In this document: positions 11,087-24,000 of the stretch, piece after piece
How the letters are laid out: each line of letters opens with the position of its first letter
Numbering within the stretch: position 1 is the stretch's first letter
Assembly: GCA_905250075.1 (NCBI GenBank)
Contig: CAJNOP010000014.1
Coordinates: 2,487,848 to 2,551,847, forward strand
From: Rotaria sp. Silwood1
Taxonomy: Eukaryota; Rotifera; Eurotatoria; Philodinida; Philodinidae
DNA length: 64,000 nt
Direction: 5' to 3'
Made by a program: the position numbers and the translations under genes
The notes under the pieces: generated by a model
Told to the model about the DNA's origin: nothing
What the model saw: only the letters and a program-made list of their open reading frames with translations
The model's database searches: none

Positions 11087-12855
11087 ATGGGAGCTATTTT
11101 TAATACTCTTCCTATAGCTGAAACTGATAATTTAACAAATATATCACCAAATCGTGCTGATTGGTTAACTAGTCATGCAGATGCAACTGGACTTGCTGTT
11201 GTGGAAGTTGAACGTTTATGGAATCGCTTTAAACAATTAACAGGTTCAAGAGATCAAACACGTTTTAATCCGGATAATTCTGCCGTACCAAATGAATTAT
11301 CTAATGATGTTTTTGTTAAAAATGTAAGTTTGATATATAGTTTACTTATTATAAATGATTAGAATAGGAAGTTTTTCATATTTTTCAAGAATTAATATCA
11401 TAGATTATGAAAAAATCTCTGTATCAATATGCATTGGTGAGCATGAAAAAAAACAACACATGACATTAAGAAACAGCTAAATGTCAATTGCTTGAAGAGT
11501 TCTGTATATTTAACGTTGAAAATCAGATCAACAACTTCTTTTTTTTAATGATCTATATCAGCAATGAGTCTTTTCGTTAGCTCTTTAGAAATTTATCGTA
11601 TAGAGAGATCTGATAGATATCATATTGAGAATATCATCGATAGCAACATTGTCCGATTTCGATGACCTTCATTTCAGTGAAGTGAATATTAATCCCTTTG
11701 TGAAATCAATATTAATTTCTCGACTTTTAAACAACTTGATTAGATAAGATTGAAATGAAATTTTTTTTCCATTTCAATCAAACAATTGTTTTAAGTATAT
11801 AAAACTGAAAATATTCGTTCTCTAATAATTTTGATAAGTTTACATTTTTGATTTCGATCATATTCATCTTTTTTTTTGTTTTTTACACTTCAATATTTAT
11901 TGATTTATCAATAATAACTTTATATGATCAATAGATTAATATTTATTTCTATTTTCTCAATATAGTTTTTGAAACATTTTCCTCGATCTAAAACCGATCA
12001 GAATAGTATTCCATTTGGTTATTTTATCATCGTAATGCAATGGCTTGATGCAGCTACGGTTTCACAAAAACTAGGAGCTGTATATTATTATCTTAATAAT
12101 GGTGAACCAATTGGTTCTGATATGATAGGTAAACTTTTAAAACATGTTTATCCTGAAGTCAAAGAAGTATGTATTTTATTCAATTAATAAAAACAAAACA
12201 AAAAGAAACTTTTAAATTTTTTTTTTGTCTTTTATATTAAAAGGATGAACTTAGAGCATTATCACAACAATTTATGCAACAATTAAGTGTTAATGAAAGA
12301 AGTAAATTTATAATATAAAAGAATATTAAATAAAGAATATTTTCTATAGGTAAATTAAATATGCAACAATTTGTTGATGCTGTTCAACGATCTATACCAT
12401 CAAATGAACTTGAAGAAATACTTAAATTTGATATTATACCAACACATTTACTTGATGAAGCAAGTGCATTACCATCACTTCCAGGATCATCAACAAATAT
12501 ACATAATATAAATGATTATGGTAATTATGATGTTGTTAATGATGAACAATTAAGACAAATAGCAAATCAAGTATCACGTAAAAATTGGCCGAAATTAGCA
12601 CTTGCACTTGGTTTTCTTGAATATGATATTGAAGCATATAAAATAAAAAATAATAATGATTCATCAGCAACTGTAAGTATTACTTTATCTTATTAAAAAA
12701 AAAAAAAAGAGAATAATCAAAATTTTCTTTTGTTATAGATGTTAGAATTACTTCATATGTGGTGTGAACAAGAAGGCTCATTAGCTACTAAAAATCGACT
12801 TAAACGTTATTTAGAAGATAGTGGATTTCAAGAACTTATTCCATTACTTAATTAA
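11087..12855 (+). CDS. EF-hand-like and death-domain protein
   Basis: Five exons: 11087-11323, 11966-12166, 12244-12301, 12350-12672 and 12739-12855, all with GT-AG junctions that keep the frame; introns 2-4 are 48-77 bp and intron 1 is 642 bp. The joined protein is about 311 aa, starting MGAIFNTLPIAETD. The N-terminal ~190 residues have the helix spacing of a calcineurin-B/CIB-like EF-hand protein (VVEVERLWNRFKQLTG, KLNMQQFVDAVQRSIP), but the calcium loops are degenerate, so binding is doubtful. The C-terminal ~85 residues form a death domain: NWPKLALALGF, then LLHMWCEQEGSLATKNRLKR, then YLEDSGFQELIPLL, keeping the Trp and the LLxxW core. Death domains mediate homotypic assembly in apoptosis and innate signalling. 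No kinase, caspase or TIR part is present. It faces the TIR gene tail-to-tail. Death domain fairly sure; EF-hand origin is inferred. Confidence 0.8.
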
Positions 12856-14470
12856 TATATATATATTTGTGTGTACGTGTGTGCATGCGATTTTAATAAT
12901 TAATACTAAAACAATTGTGATATGATTTTCAATTAGAGAAAACTTAAACAATATTTGTAATCTCTCAAAGTGATACTGAAGAAGTATTAAATTTTTTCAT
13001 AAAATATTGAAATATTCCAATTTTCATACGAATCAATATGTGTTTGAGCACTTAATTTCTGCTTACATGAGCTAAATTGAAAGTATTGCACATTTAAAAC
13101 TAATATATCCGTTTTGATTGGATTTGTCATAATTAATTGAATTAATAACATAATTTTGACATTCGTTTCAACACTATCAATTGTGATTTTATAGAACACT
13201 TTGAATAATAAACTATCTATTCAAATAACTATAAGAATACAGAGTTTTTTTCCTTAATCTTGATTATGACCAAGATGATTTTCTCGTATAAAATATTTTT
13301 CAAAAAAAGAGTTACATTTTATGAATCAGCGTAAAATTTCGAATTACATGAGATGTTTTTCTGGGTGTGAATTGAAAATAATCGTATAAGAATCGACAAT
13401 TCCTATTTGAATATAATTTTTCATTAAAGAACTTCTATATTTGCTTCATTTATTAGAAATTGAATTAATTCTCATATAATATCACATTCATACATAAAAT
13501 GATTGACTTTTGTTTTTCGTCTATCTTTTTTGCATTCATTGAATCATATATCATCAAACATAGAATTTGACACTGATATTGAATATGATGTTTGAATCTG
13601 AAGATAAAGAAGTTTTTAAAGGACTTATCATAGCCTTTTACGTTCTATTTGATTATGGTATCAAAGCAAAAAATAAAGTTATAGATAAATTCACTAACAT
13701 TCCTCGAAAAAAAAAACCATACAATTAATCTTAAGACAGACCTTAATTTTAAATGAATTTACTAGGGAGTGGTCTTTTACACTAAACGAAAGAAAGCTCT
13801 ATATCTTCTGATGAATTGAAGGAAAATTTATGAAAACTTGTTGTCGATTTGGTGTTTTCCGATGTGTATTATTAGTCTGATATACAATACTATCTCTAAT
13901 TTTGATTTCATAACCAAAGCAATATGTAATACACTACGATGAGTTCTATATACAACTTCTTCATTTGAACTTTCATCACTCTGTACAACAAGTTTAAAAA
14001 TTTCGAAGAAGCGAGTTTTTTCAAGTATTTTTTTTCCTAATGCTATTGAAAATTCGATTTTTTTTGTCCTAGATAAGATGTTAACTGATGATGACTTTCT
14101 ATTAGTATCCTCAAAAAATAGTCTTTTTTCTCGATGAAAATTTCTTTGTCTTAAAATTTTAACATCATATTTAGAATCAGTGCTAAATTCTATCTTTGAT
14201 AGTATATGATTCAATCGAATCCAAAAAAAAAGTTTTTCTTTTAATAGTTGTAAAAAGATCGATGGAAAATGTACTTCATCCAATTGAAAATTCTATAGTG
14301 ATTCAGAAAATGTAACTTTTTTTCAAAACATATTATTGACACGAAAAAAACAAATTGCCTTATAATAAGTTGTCATTTGTTTTCTTTGCCTATATATCTA
14401 TTAAAACTAAACACTAAGAAAAACAAAATAACATGTCTATTCCTAATGAATACTGTTCATATGATGATGT
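12856..14470. other. Convergent intergenic region
   Basis: 1.6 kb between the 3' ends of the death-domain gene (plus) and the ARM-TIR gene (minus). A minus-strand open frame of 151 codons lies at 13828-14283; it starts MDEVHFPSIFLQLL, is rich in Phe/Lys/Arg and has no recognisable domain. It may be chance in AT-rich DNA or a real small gene; I do not call it. A TG/TA-rich stretch follows the death-domain gene stop. Confidence 0.4.
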
Positions 14471-17400
14471 TCATGTGCTACTGTAATCAATAACACGTAG
14501 TTGATGTCCAAAACGTTCAAATTGTTCAAGTACTCTAGCTGGTTCTTCATAAGATTCAACAATAAAACTATATGGTCGATTATTAGTAGACGGTGGTGGA
14601 AACATAGTTTGTTCCATAACTTGTGTTCCATTAGGTATTGTCGTTCCTGATGCTGTTCCAATTGGTGTAAAAGTCTGTGTTCGATTAGATGTGAATGAAG
14701 AACGTGTTGATGCTACAAAATTGTTTTGTTTTGGTGATGGTTGTGATCGAGCTCTATTAGATATATATACTTGTTGTTGAACATCTTTAACTGTTGGATG
14801 AGATAACTGAGATGATACAGAATTTGTGTCATATATTGTATCAAGTAGATTGTCTATTTCAGTTAGAAGTCGTGTATAAACACCCATTGGTAAAGTTAAA
14901 CCTTTAAAACGACAACGTAATTCATGATTTAATTGACTATAAAGACGGCTAGGCTTTTGTTGACACATTCGAAAGAATCGTATTAATGCATGTCCTGTCA
15001 TTGATTCACATATTGGCATCATTAAATTAAGATTAGAATCATATAAAAAATCAAGTATTTCTTTTCTTTTCCAATTCTGTATGCTAATTGAACGATATAT
15101 CGAATTACTTGTATCACGTTTTATAAATTCTTCAGGAAAATTTATTTTACCATTCAGATTCCCATATGAAGGTATTGACCCATTAGGTGCCGTACCTGGT
15201 GTTGTTGGTCTTGAATTAGAATGAATTGAAGATTTTTGAAATTTTTCAACTGTAACAGAATTACGACCAGGTGTTATTGATGTTGAAGTAACATTTTCGA
15301 TTGGTTTTTGTTGTTGTTGTTGTTGTCGATCTAAATGAATAGACGTAGAAGAATGAACAGTTTGTTCAATATTGATCGGTGTAGTTGCCACTGATTTAAC
15401 ATCGACTAATTTTTTCTTTATATGTCGATTAATTTCTTGAACAAGTAATGAAGAAGCCGTGTTAAAATTAGATAAAACAAAATCAATAGGTCTATATTTG
15501 TTGAGTATTGCATTTAACCATCCATCTATTGTATATCCTTTATGTACGATTAATGGAAGAATTATTTGTTTAGAATTAAATGCATATTCTGCTAGAGCTT
15601 GACATTGATTATTTCGTTTATATGAATTTGATATACAAAGAATAATTAATGTAGAACAATCTATTGCCTCAGCTTGAGTTTCAATAGCTAAAATATAAAA
15701 TTAATATTCTAGTTGAATATTTAAAGATGCAGCTGATCTGTATAATATTTTAATCAGAAATAGGAAACCTAAAGTAAGGCGATACGTATTCGATGAAAAA
15801 ACTTTTCAATAAAGTTTTGATTTTCAAGTATCTGTCGTCAAAATTTCTCATCGATCGAACAAAGATTAATACGATCGTAATCAACTCTGATTTATACTTA
15901 AGAAAAATTGAAGCTTTCTTGAAAAAACTACCAAAATCTGATTTAAAACGATTTTTCTCGAACATTTGTCTTCTTATTTTGGATGCTCTACTTGTCTATG
16001 ATAATCCCGTTGGATCATGTTTCAACAAAAAAAATTCCATCAACTTACTTTGCTCATGAGGATTATTACGTTCGAACCAAATATTATAACCTTCATTAGC
16101 AAGAAGTTGTTGAATTTCATAAATCATATCTTTATCATCATAACAATATGAAATCATAATATCATATTTTAATTTTTTATCATCAACAATTTGTTTTTCT
16201 CGAAATTCAGATTCTAAATAATAAAAAAAAAAAAAACAATAATAGAATATATTCATAGAAATTTACATTTCAATTATACTTTTTACAAGATTCCAAAGAA
16301 GTCCATCAGCCACTTTATATATTTCATTATTTATTACATCATCAGAAGGAATCATAGTAATATTTCGACGATGATTAAAACTATTAGAATGACGAATATT
16401 ATTTATTTGATTATCATTTATAATAGGTTTTGAAATATCTTTTAATGACAAAATAAATGTTGAATTTTGACACATTTGTTGAATGGCTTGTTCATTAAAT
16501 GATAATGTCCATAGACATTCAAGAAAAAATTGTTTTGATAATCCATTAAATGTTTGACTACATTCTATTAAAAATCGTAATGCATTTTGTTTTAATATTT
16601 CATTTTTAACTTGTTCATGTTGTATCAAATCTTTGAAAACAAAAAAAAAAAAAATAAAGATTATTATAATTATGTATTTTTTGTTTTTTGTATTACTTTT
16701 TAATATTTCAGCAAGTTGTAGTATATTTCGATTAGTATTTCCAGTATTCACTTGATCATTAAGATTAGTTTTATTATAATCTTGAACTGCACTATATAGT
16801 AAACTAAGAATACTAAAAGTTAATCGAGATAAATCAATATTGAATTCTTTGATATCATTTTCATCCATTATATAAGCAAGTATCATATAAGCATTTAAAC
16901 CAATAGATTCACAAGATGTTGATGTTAATTTTCGAAATATTTTAATTGGTTTACATTTTTTAATATAATCAAGTGCATCAGATTCATAAATTAATACACT
17001 AAAAACAAGTAATGTTACATTAATTAATAATGTTTCTTGATTTTCTGGAGTATTATGTATTTTATTAATTAATATAGGTTCATTAATAAGACATAAAAGA
17101 TGATTAATAAGTGATTGAAGTAATTCATTACTTAAATGTAATGTAAAACAACTTTCAGCAAGAATAAGAGTTGTTAGAAGATGACGAATAGAACGCAACA
17201 TTGGTCGATGCCATTCTTTTATTGTTTTTATATGTTTATCAAGTATTGATACATAACGTGGTAACATTACTTCTAAAACTTGTTCAATTGTTTTTTCCAT
17301 ATGTGAACCTGTGAACAAAAAATAAAAATACTTATAAATCAATAAAAACTATATTTACCATTATACGTTTCAAGAAAATACGGACATTTAATAAGAAATA

Positions 17401-18085
17401 ATTTTTGTAATTCTGTTAATGAAGTTGATTGAGCTTTTAAATCTATAAATAATTGTACGTAAGTAGTTGATGTTAAACAATCAATAATTGGTTGTAATAA
17501 TCGAACAAAGAAATTTTGATGTAATTTCCATGGTAAACGTTCTTGTATACGTGAAAACATATTGACTAAATGTGCAATTTGTTTTATGAAACGTTTACCA
17601 TTTCTTGCATTTGATATTGTATTTATTTGATATAAACATATTCCTAATGTATCAAGAAATGCTACATCAGTTATCCAAGATATAATTACTGATATATCAT
17701 CAATATTTTTAACTAAATTTTCAAGTAATAAATTACAATTACGTAAAACATGTATTTCTTGATCATCTAATTTATATGTTGTATGTAATTTTTGTAAAAA
17801 AGTTTGTATTGTATTACGTACGAGAAGAAAAAAAATATGTGAATGTACAGATGTTAATGATGGTATTGAAGTAGAATTTAATGAATGAACTATTTGATAT
17901 AAAGAGTTTAAATATGCTGTAGGATTTGCTGAATTAAAATATAATTCACGAAAAAGATCATTTAACATAGCTGTTAATTCTTGTACATCAATACGTTCTG
18001 CCTTACGTCGTATTGTTGAACAATGAGCAACAACAAGCAATGAAGGAGACATTGTATTACGTTCATTTTTCAATTTCTTTACCAT
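14471..18085 (-). CDS. ARM-like repeat, TIR and SAM-like domain protein (putative TIR NADase or adaptor)
   Basis: Five exons on the minus strand: 18085-17359, 17308-16697, 16630-16280, 16213-16049 and 15687-14471, all junctions in frame. The protein is about 1,020 aa. The first ~560 residues are leucine-rich helices like an armadillo/HEAT fold. A TIR domain follows: KYDIMISYCYDDKD, NIWFERNN, LIILCISNSYKRNNQC, then QALAEYAFNSKQIILPLIV. The Glu in AEYA sits where the catalytic glutamate of SARM1-type TIR NADases lies, so NAD+ hydrolysis is possible (inference). After a Gln/Ser-rich linker a SAM-like helical segment appears (QNWKRKEILDFLYD ... ESMTGHALIRFFRMC ... EIDNLL), then a low-complexity tail ending RVIDYSST. 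SARM1 is ARM-SAM-SAM-TIR; here TIR precedes the SAM-like part. No signal peptide or membrane helix, so probably cytosolic. A second ATG at 18052 could be the true start. Confidence 0.87.
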
Positions 18086-21000
18086 TACTTCTATTTACTT
18101 CAGTTGAAAGTACGTAGAAGAAAAAAAAACGTCGTTTTTGTTTAAATAATGATCGTAGTAATTTATTTACTGGATTCTTATACCCATTGAATTATAAAAG
18201 TTAGCCTTGACATAAAATAGCTGTATTTTACTGAAGTAAGAGAAAAAAAGAAGGGTACAAGCCTGTAGTCTTCTCAAGCGTAACGGGGAAAATATATATA
18301 GTATATCTTTCTTCCCTTTTTTTTTTTATTTTAAAAACTGCTACGAAATGTCTATCATATGACATTACATAGACTGTTTGCTAGTTGCTTTTATCTGACT
18401 TTGACAATGTTCAAGGCAAGTCTAATACACAAATAAATATAAAACAAAACAAGTTATATTTAATATTAGTATGTCATTCGTTTTTCTAATAGATGATTTA
18501 TACGACGAATAAACAAAAACTTATATTAATATTTCCATCTTTACTCATAGAACGATATGAATCAATATGACAAACCGTCCTTCGTTTTTCGTTAATAGGT
18601 TTGTCTATTTCTTTTTTTTCTTCGACATTGTATCATTTATCAGTGTAATACATTATTCGTGAAGATATATACATATTAGCAAATAGATATAGTATAGTTT
18701 TTTTTTCTAATCTTCACAAATTTTTGAATGACACATAATTTGTTATACATTGTTTTTTTAAAAATAAGTCTATAAAAGATGGTTATCTTGTTTCATACAC
18801 TATATTTTTCATTGTTATGCGAGAGAAAATATTCGAGGTGAATGATTTCAAATGATAATTAAGTTCAACTTTCGATAAAGATTTAATCAGTAAGGCGGGA
18901 CTCGCCTTGTTTGCAAGTCATTGAGTCTTATTTGGATGTGACCCGCACGGCAAGGACAAATCAAAACAGATGATATAAATCACTATTCGATGAGTGTACA
19001 ATTTATTACTTATTTCAATATAGAAGTAATTCAATGACGCTTATTAACAGTATGATATCAAAGTCATAGTTTGTTAATTTTCTTACCATTCTATTGGACA
19101 TTATAAGAGAAATTTTAATTAGAAATAATCAATTACATCAATAGATCATATCTCGATATAGTTAATTTTACTCTTTATGTTCGATACAAGGCATCTTTCA
19201 AATGGGATAATTATAATAAATTATTATACATATATAAGAATTTTGTATTCCTATGATAAATCATGGCTCACCACCTTCACATTCATGTTCATCTTGATGT
19301 CAAAAATTGTGCATTATACTCTGTTAATTATATAAATATGGATTTTATGTATTATGAATACAGAAACTATGAAAACAAAAATTTAAGTAATACAAAAATT
19401 TAAGTAAATATGAATACTATAAATGATAAAGTAAAACGAATCACTCTATAAACTAGTCCACAATCAACAGAAATCAATTATAGTATATATTGGAAATAGA
19501 AAATTCTTTCTCGAAGAAAAAAAAAGAAAAACTGCTAATACTCTTAACTCTATCTAACTAAAGTAAAACATATGTGAAATATACATCATTATATAATTGT
19601 TTCTAATAAATTCTTATAAATTTTTCTAGTTCAGAATGTAGAACAAAACAATTTTAATAATATAATTTTCTAGTTTAAAGTTACATAATCAAATAATAAA
19701 TTCTTCTTTACAATCTGATAATAAAATAAAATGAATAATATTAATTTAACTGGTCGACTAGATGAGGAGATTTTATTAGATACAAAAAAAAAAAGAGAGA
19801 TGTATAATTATATCAACAAGAAATAATATTGTATGAAAAATATTGAAAGATATGAGAGTGTGGATAGAGAAAAACTCCACACTCACACCATTCAATGACA
19901 TTGGGAACATTTTTTTGAGAGGTATATATTTCTTTACCATTTTGATATGATCGACAGTTTTTTTTTTAGTATTTTTTCTTTTGACCATATCGATACATAG
20001 CAAGAAAAAATTATAGTTGATTAGAAATGAAAAATAAAACAAATCATATTAAGGCGTATCAGAAAATGTAATTTTTTCCTTGATATTTTCATTGAAATTT
20101 TCATTAGCCATCATTAACACATTATTAGTTACGCACAGCACAAGAAATAAGCAAAATAATTTTGTTACACTTCATAGAAAAAGCAAGACTAATTAATTAA
20201 TTTTCTTACAATGTCATCCCGTTTCACTTCAACCGTATTTATAAAGAAAAAAAAAGAAATACAACATATTATTACAAACAACACATGGTATGATGTAAAT
20301 GAGAACATAGTTCAAACGATTCATTTAATATCAACGAATTTTTGTCACATTGCCGAAATTTTGTTATATTTCCAATGTAACAACAAATATAATAATGTTC
20401 ATTAAAGAACAAACAAGTTTTTTTTCTTTTCTTATTTCAATAATCAAGAGCATTGTGATTCAGATAATATAATTTTCATATTACATATTCATACGTAGTG
20501 ACTTTCGACATTATCCGACCAAGTTTATTATCAATATGTTTTTCAGTATACTGTAACACGAATGAAAACCTATATAGGGATTTGATTGAAGAATTTTATT
20601 TTCTGACAAGATTTTTCGAAGATGAAAATGATTGCTAGTTTCTAAAGGATAGAGTCTCTGGAAAACTATATCTTTCAACTCCTAGAATTCTTTTTCAAAT
20701 CACACAAAATGATAGAGTAAACAATTTTCTACAAAATAAAAAAATCTTTCATCTATCTATAACGTGATTTAAAGTCATATACACCAATCTTGCAGAAGGT
20801 ACAAACGTAGTATTTCTATCCGAATTCACAGAAAAACAACTTTAGTATCTTTTGTAAAGTTGATGTATCTCTGTCGAAAAACCTTGTAAATAGCTGAAAG
20901 ATCTTTTATTTTGTAGAGCATTGTTTATGTTCTCATTTTAAATAATTACAACAGAAATCTAAGAGCTGAAACACATAGTTTTTCAAAGATTATATCATTG

Positions 21001-24000
21001 AAAAACTATCAATCATCTTTATATTTAAAAGTTTTCGTCTAAAGATAAAATTCTTTACCAAAATCATTAATGTGTACAGTTGTGAAAAAAGATTATTTCA
21101 ACGGTTTTGAAGCAATTGCTCGTTTGTCTTTTTTCTCTTTAAATCCGCTATTGCCAAAAGTATAGATATCATGATTCGAGTACAATTATTCTTACAAGTA
21201 ATTATTGTTTTGTACAAAAAAATAGTCAAGTTCACTGATCAAAATAGTTTTATTCGTCTTTTTCTCATGATAACATCCATGTAAAAAATGTCAAATAATA
21301 TCCATCATTGTTAATTAATTTCAAAATTTATTTACTTCTTCAATTGAAATGTAACATTCTTCTGAAAAAAAAAAACCATGTCTACCAAATATGAAATAAA
21401 ATTATGGCGTGTCTTGATCTACAGTACTGATAGTTACATGTGCAAAAAAAAAAAATTAACTATACAAGAATTTTGTTTTTTTTTTCTTCACAATAATTTT
21501 TATTAATGAAAATTATTATCAAACTATATATATATATATATCAGACAAGCAATAACAAAGAAAAGTTTTATGTTACAGTATAAAAACAATCGACATATAA
21601 CGGAATGAGTAGCATGACAATGACATACTAAGAGCATAACCAAATGCAAGAAATTATGAATTCATTTTCAATAAACAAAAATTCCATTTTTGAAAGCTCT
21701 GATTTTAATAAAAATAACTTTAAAACAAAAATTGTTATTCAACAACCGAATCAAAACGATTTCAGATTTCTATTGAACGTAGAATTTTATTTTCTAATTG
21801 TTCTTCCTGCATTTTATTATTTGTTGCTTTACATTTCCAAAGTTATATATTGATAGCATATCAAATAGCTGGTGCAAGTGTTTTTAGAAATTTCTATCTT
21901 TTATTTTTTGAACTTGTTGATATTTATTATGTAATGGAAATTTTAATTTCTTCAAAAGATAAAACAAAAAGTACTCGAAATGACTTTAGTTATTAATAAA
22001 TAAATTTTCGATTTTAACGTTCCGATTTCGGTCCCAATGGTTATTATAGCAAGATTTAGGTTCCAGTTCTGTACACAAGAAAGTGAACAATTTTCATTCC
22101 AGTTCGATTCTCAGTTTCATTCTTTTAGAAATCACAGAACTCTAATTCTAGAATTAAGAATACGAAATCCGTATACACTGTGAAACCATCGAGTTTGTGC
22201 AATCTAAGACGCTTTCAAAACAGAGAATTGTTGTTATGAGACTATTGCATGGTTCAATCGATTGTTCAATGGTGTATATATATATGACGATTTTATGTAA
22301 CAGTTACTAATAATAAACAAGTGAGTCTGAACATAATATGATGATTAAATAAAATCACATTATTTGAATAATGTAATATTAATTTTCTTTTTGCAATAAA
22401 AAAAAAACGCCAATATAGATATATTTAAATAATTGTAGCGATTTCTGTTATCTTTATAAATTATTCATGCTGCACGTTTGTTCGCTCTACCACTAGCATA
22501 TCGACGATTTTCCGGCGGTAGCACTTATGACTTTTGATTCTAACTATAGAACATTGTCGAGAATGTTTTAAAGCTGTCTATAATAAAAATTTATCTCATA
22601 ATTGGGGTCGATCTGGACTCTATGGCTAGTATAGGTGTCTCAGACACATCAGCATCATTTGATTGTATCGAAAACGACTAGGTTCTGTCAGTTTGAACAA
22701 ACTTCAGAATTATTCACATGTTTTGATACAATACACTATGATATAGCACTTTAAAAAAAAAAAAGTGTTTTTTGACAGTAGTTATCACATAGGCAATATT
22801 TATAACATATGTTTTATTCCAAGAATGAAAAAAACAACAGAATAAAATGAAAGATGAAAAGTCGGAAAATTTTCAATTTCAAGCTCTTTATTTAATGTAT
22901 TGAAACTTCCAGCATAAAATCTCTAAAATAGATATACTACTATCCATGGCTGGATAACATTCATAGAAATACAAGATTTTAATATATATCAATATAGGAT
23001 AAAAAGAATTTCTATCTACTGTCCTTAATTATCATTTCAATTTAAAATAAAACTTGAAGATCAGTGTCAAGAATCAAAAGTGCCTAAAATTAGAACATTC
23101 CAATCTTAAAAAAAAAGAATTTGACAATATTTATTCAATCAAAAAGCCAATAACATAGTGTAGATTCCATTAGATAAGTGTAGTATATTTCATATTATTT
23201 TTCTTTACAATCATAAAAATCATGTTTTATATTTAAAAAAAAAATTTCCGGAAACGAATCTTTTTTTTTTTTATTTATCTAGAACTTAACTTAACACATG
23301 TTCGTATGTAATTGCGTCTCTATCTATATTTCTATCACGTCATTCAAAGGTCAAGTGAATTGATTTCTTGATTTATGTTATTTGGATGACCATTCATTTT
23401 AGTACATGACATTTCATTGCAAATTGTAATTATTCATTTTTATCATAGTAATATAAAACAAAGTTTATATTAATAAATTAAAGTGCTTCTTTTCAAGGTC
23501 ATAGTAATCCAAGTTAAATATTATTTGATATTGTTGATCTTGTATAAAAAAAAACAGTCTGAAATTTTCAAATTTTCTTTATTTAAATTCTGAAGAATTT
23601 TCTCATAATAATTTTAATCAAGTTTGTATTTTCATTTTTACTTTCAATTAACTACAATTTAAAAAAGAGTGAACTAAAATTAGATTTCATTATTTCTTTT
23701 TCAATGATCTGACATTTATAGAATATACTACATTACTGATTCTTTTAGTTTTCTTTTTTTGATTAATTGTATTTTATTGAGTTCACAAAACATAATTGTT
23801 ATTATGAATGTCATGAGCTTTTTTCTTTTGAGCTTGAACACGCTATCTCATTGTCAATATAACAATGAGTAAAAAATTGAATGACAACAAATTAGTCAAA
23901 GTGCCAGAGCATTTATATACAAAAAAACAAAAACTAGAAAATGATGTTTTAAAAAAAAAAACAAGCTTTAAAACAAAAGTATTGGTGAACGGCTTCTCTT

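Noticed and set aside
13828-14283. 151-codon minus-strand frame
   Set aside because: No domain, Phe/Lys-rich composition typical of AT-rich chance frames, and no splice link to the TIR gene. Left uncalled, though a small gene is possible.
15750-16059. Open frames on both strands within the ARM-TIR gene
   Set aside because: They fall in the 361-bp intron 15688-16048, whose flanking exons join in frame through the TIR domain.
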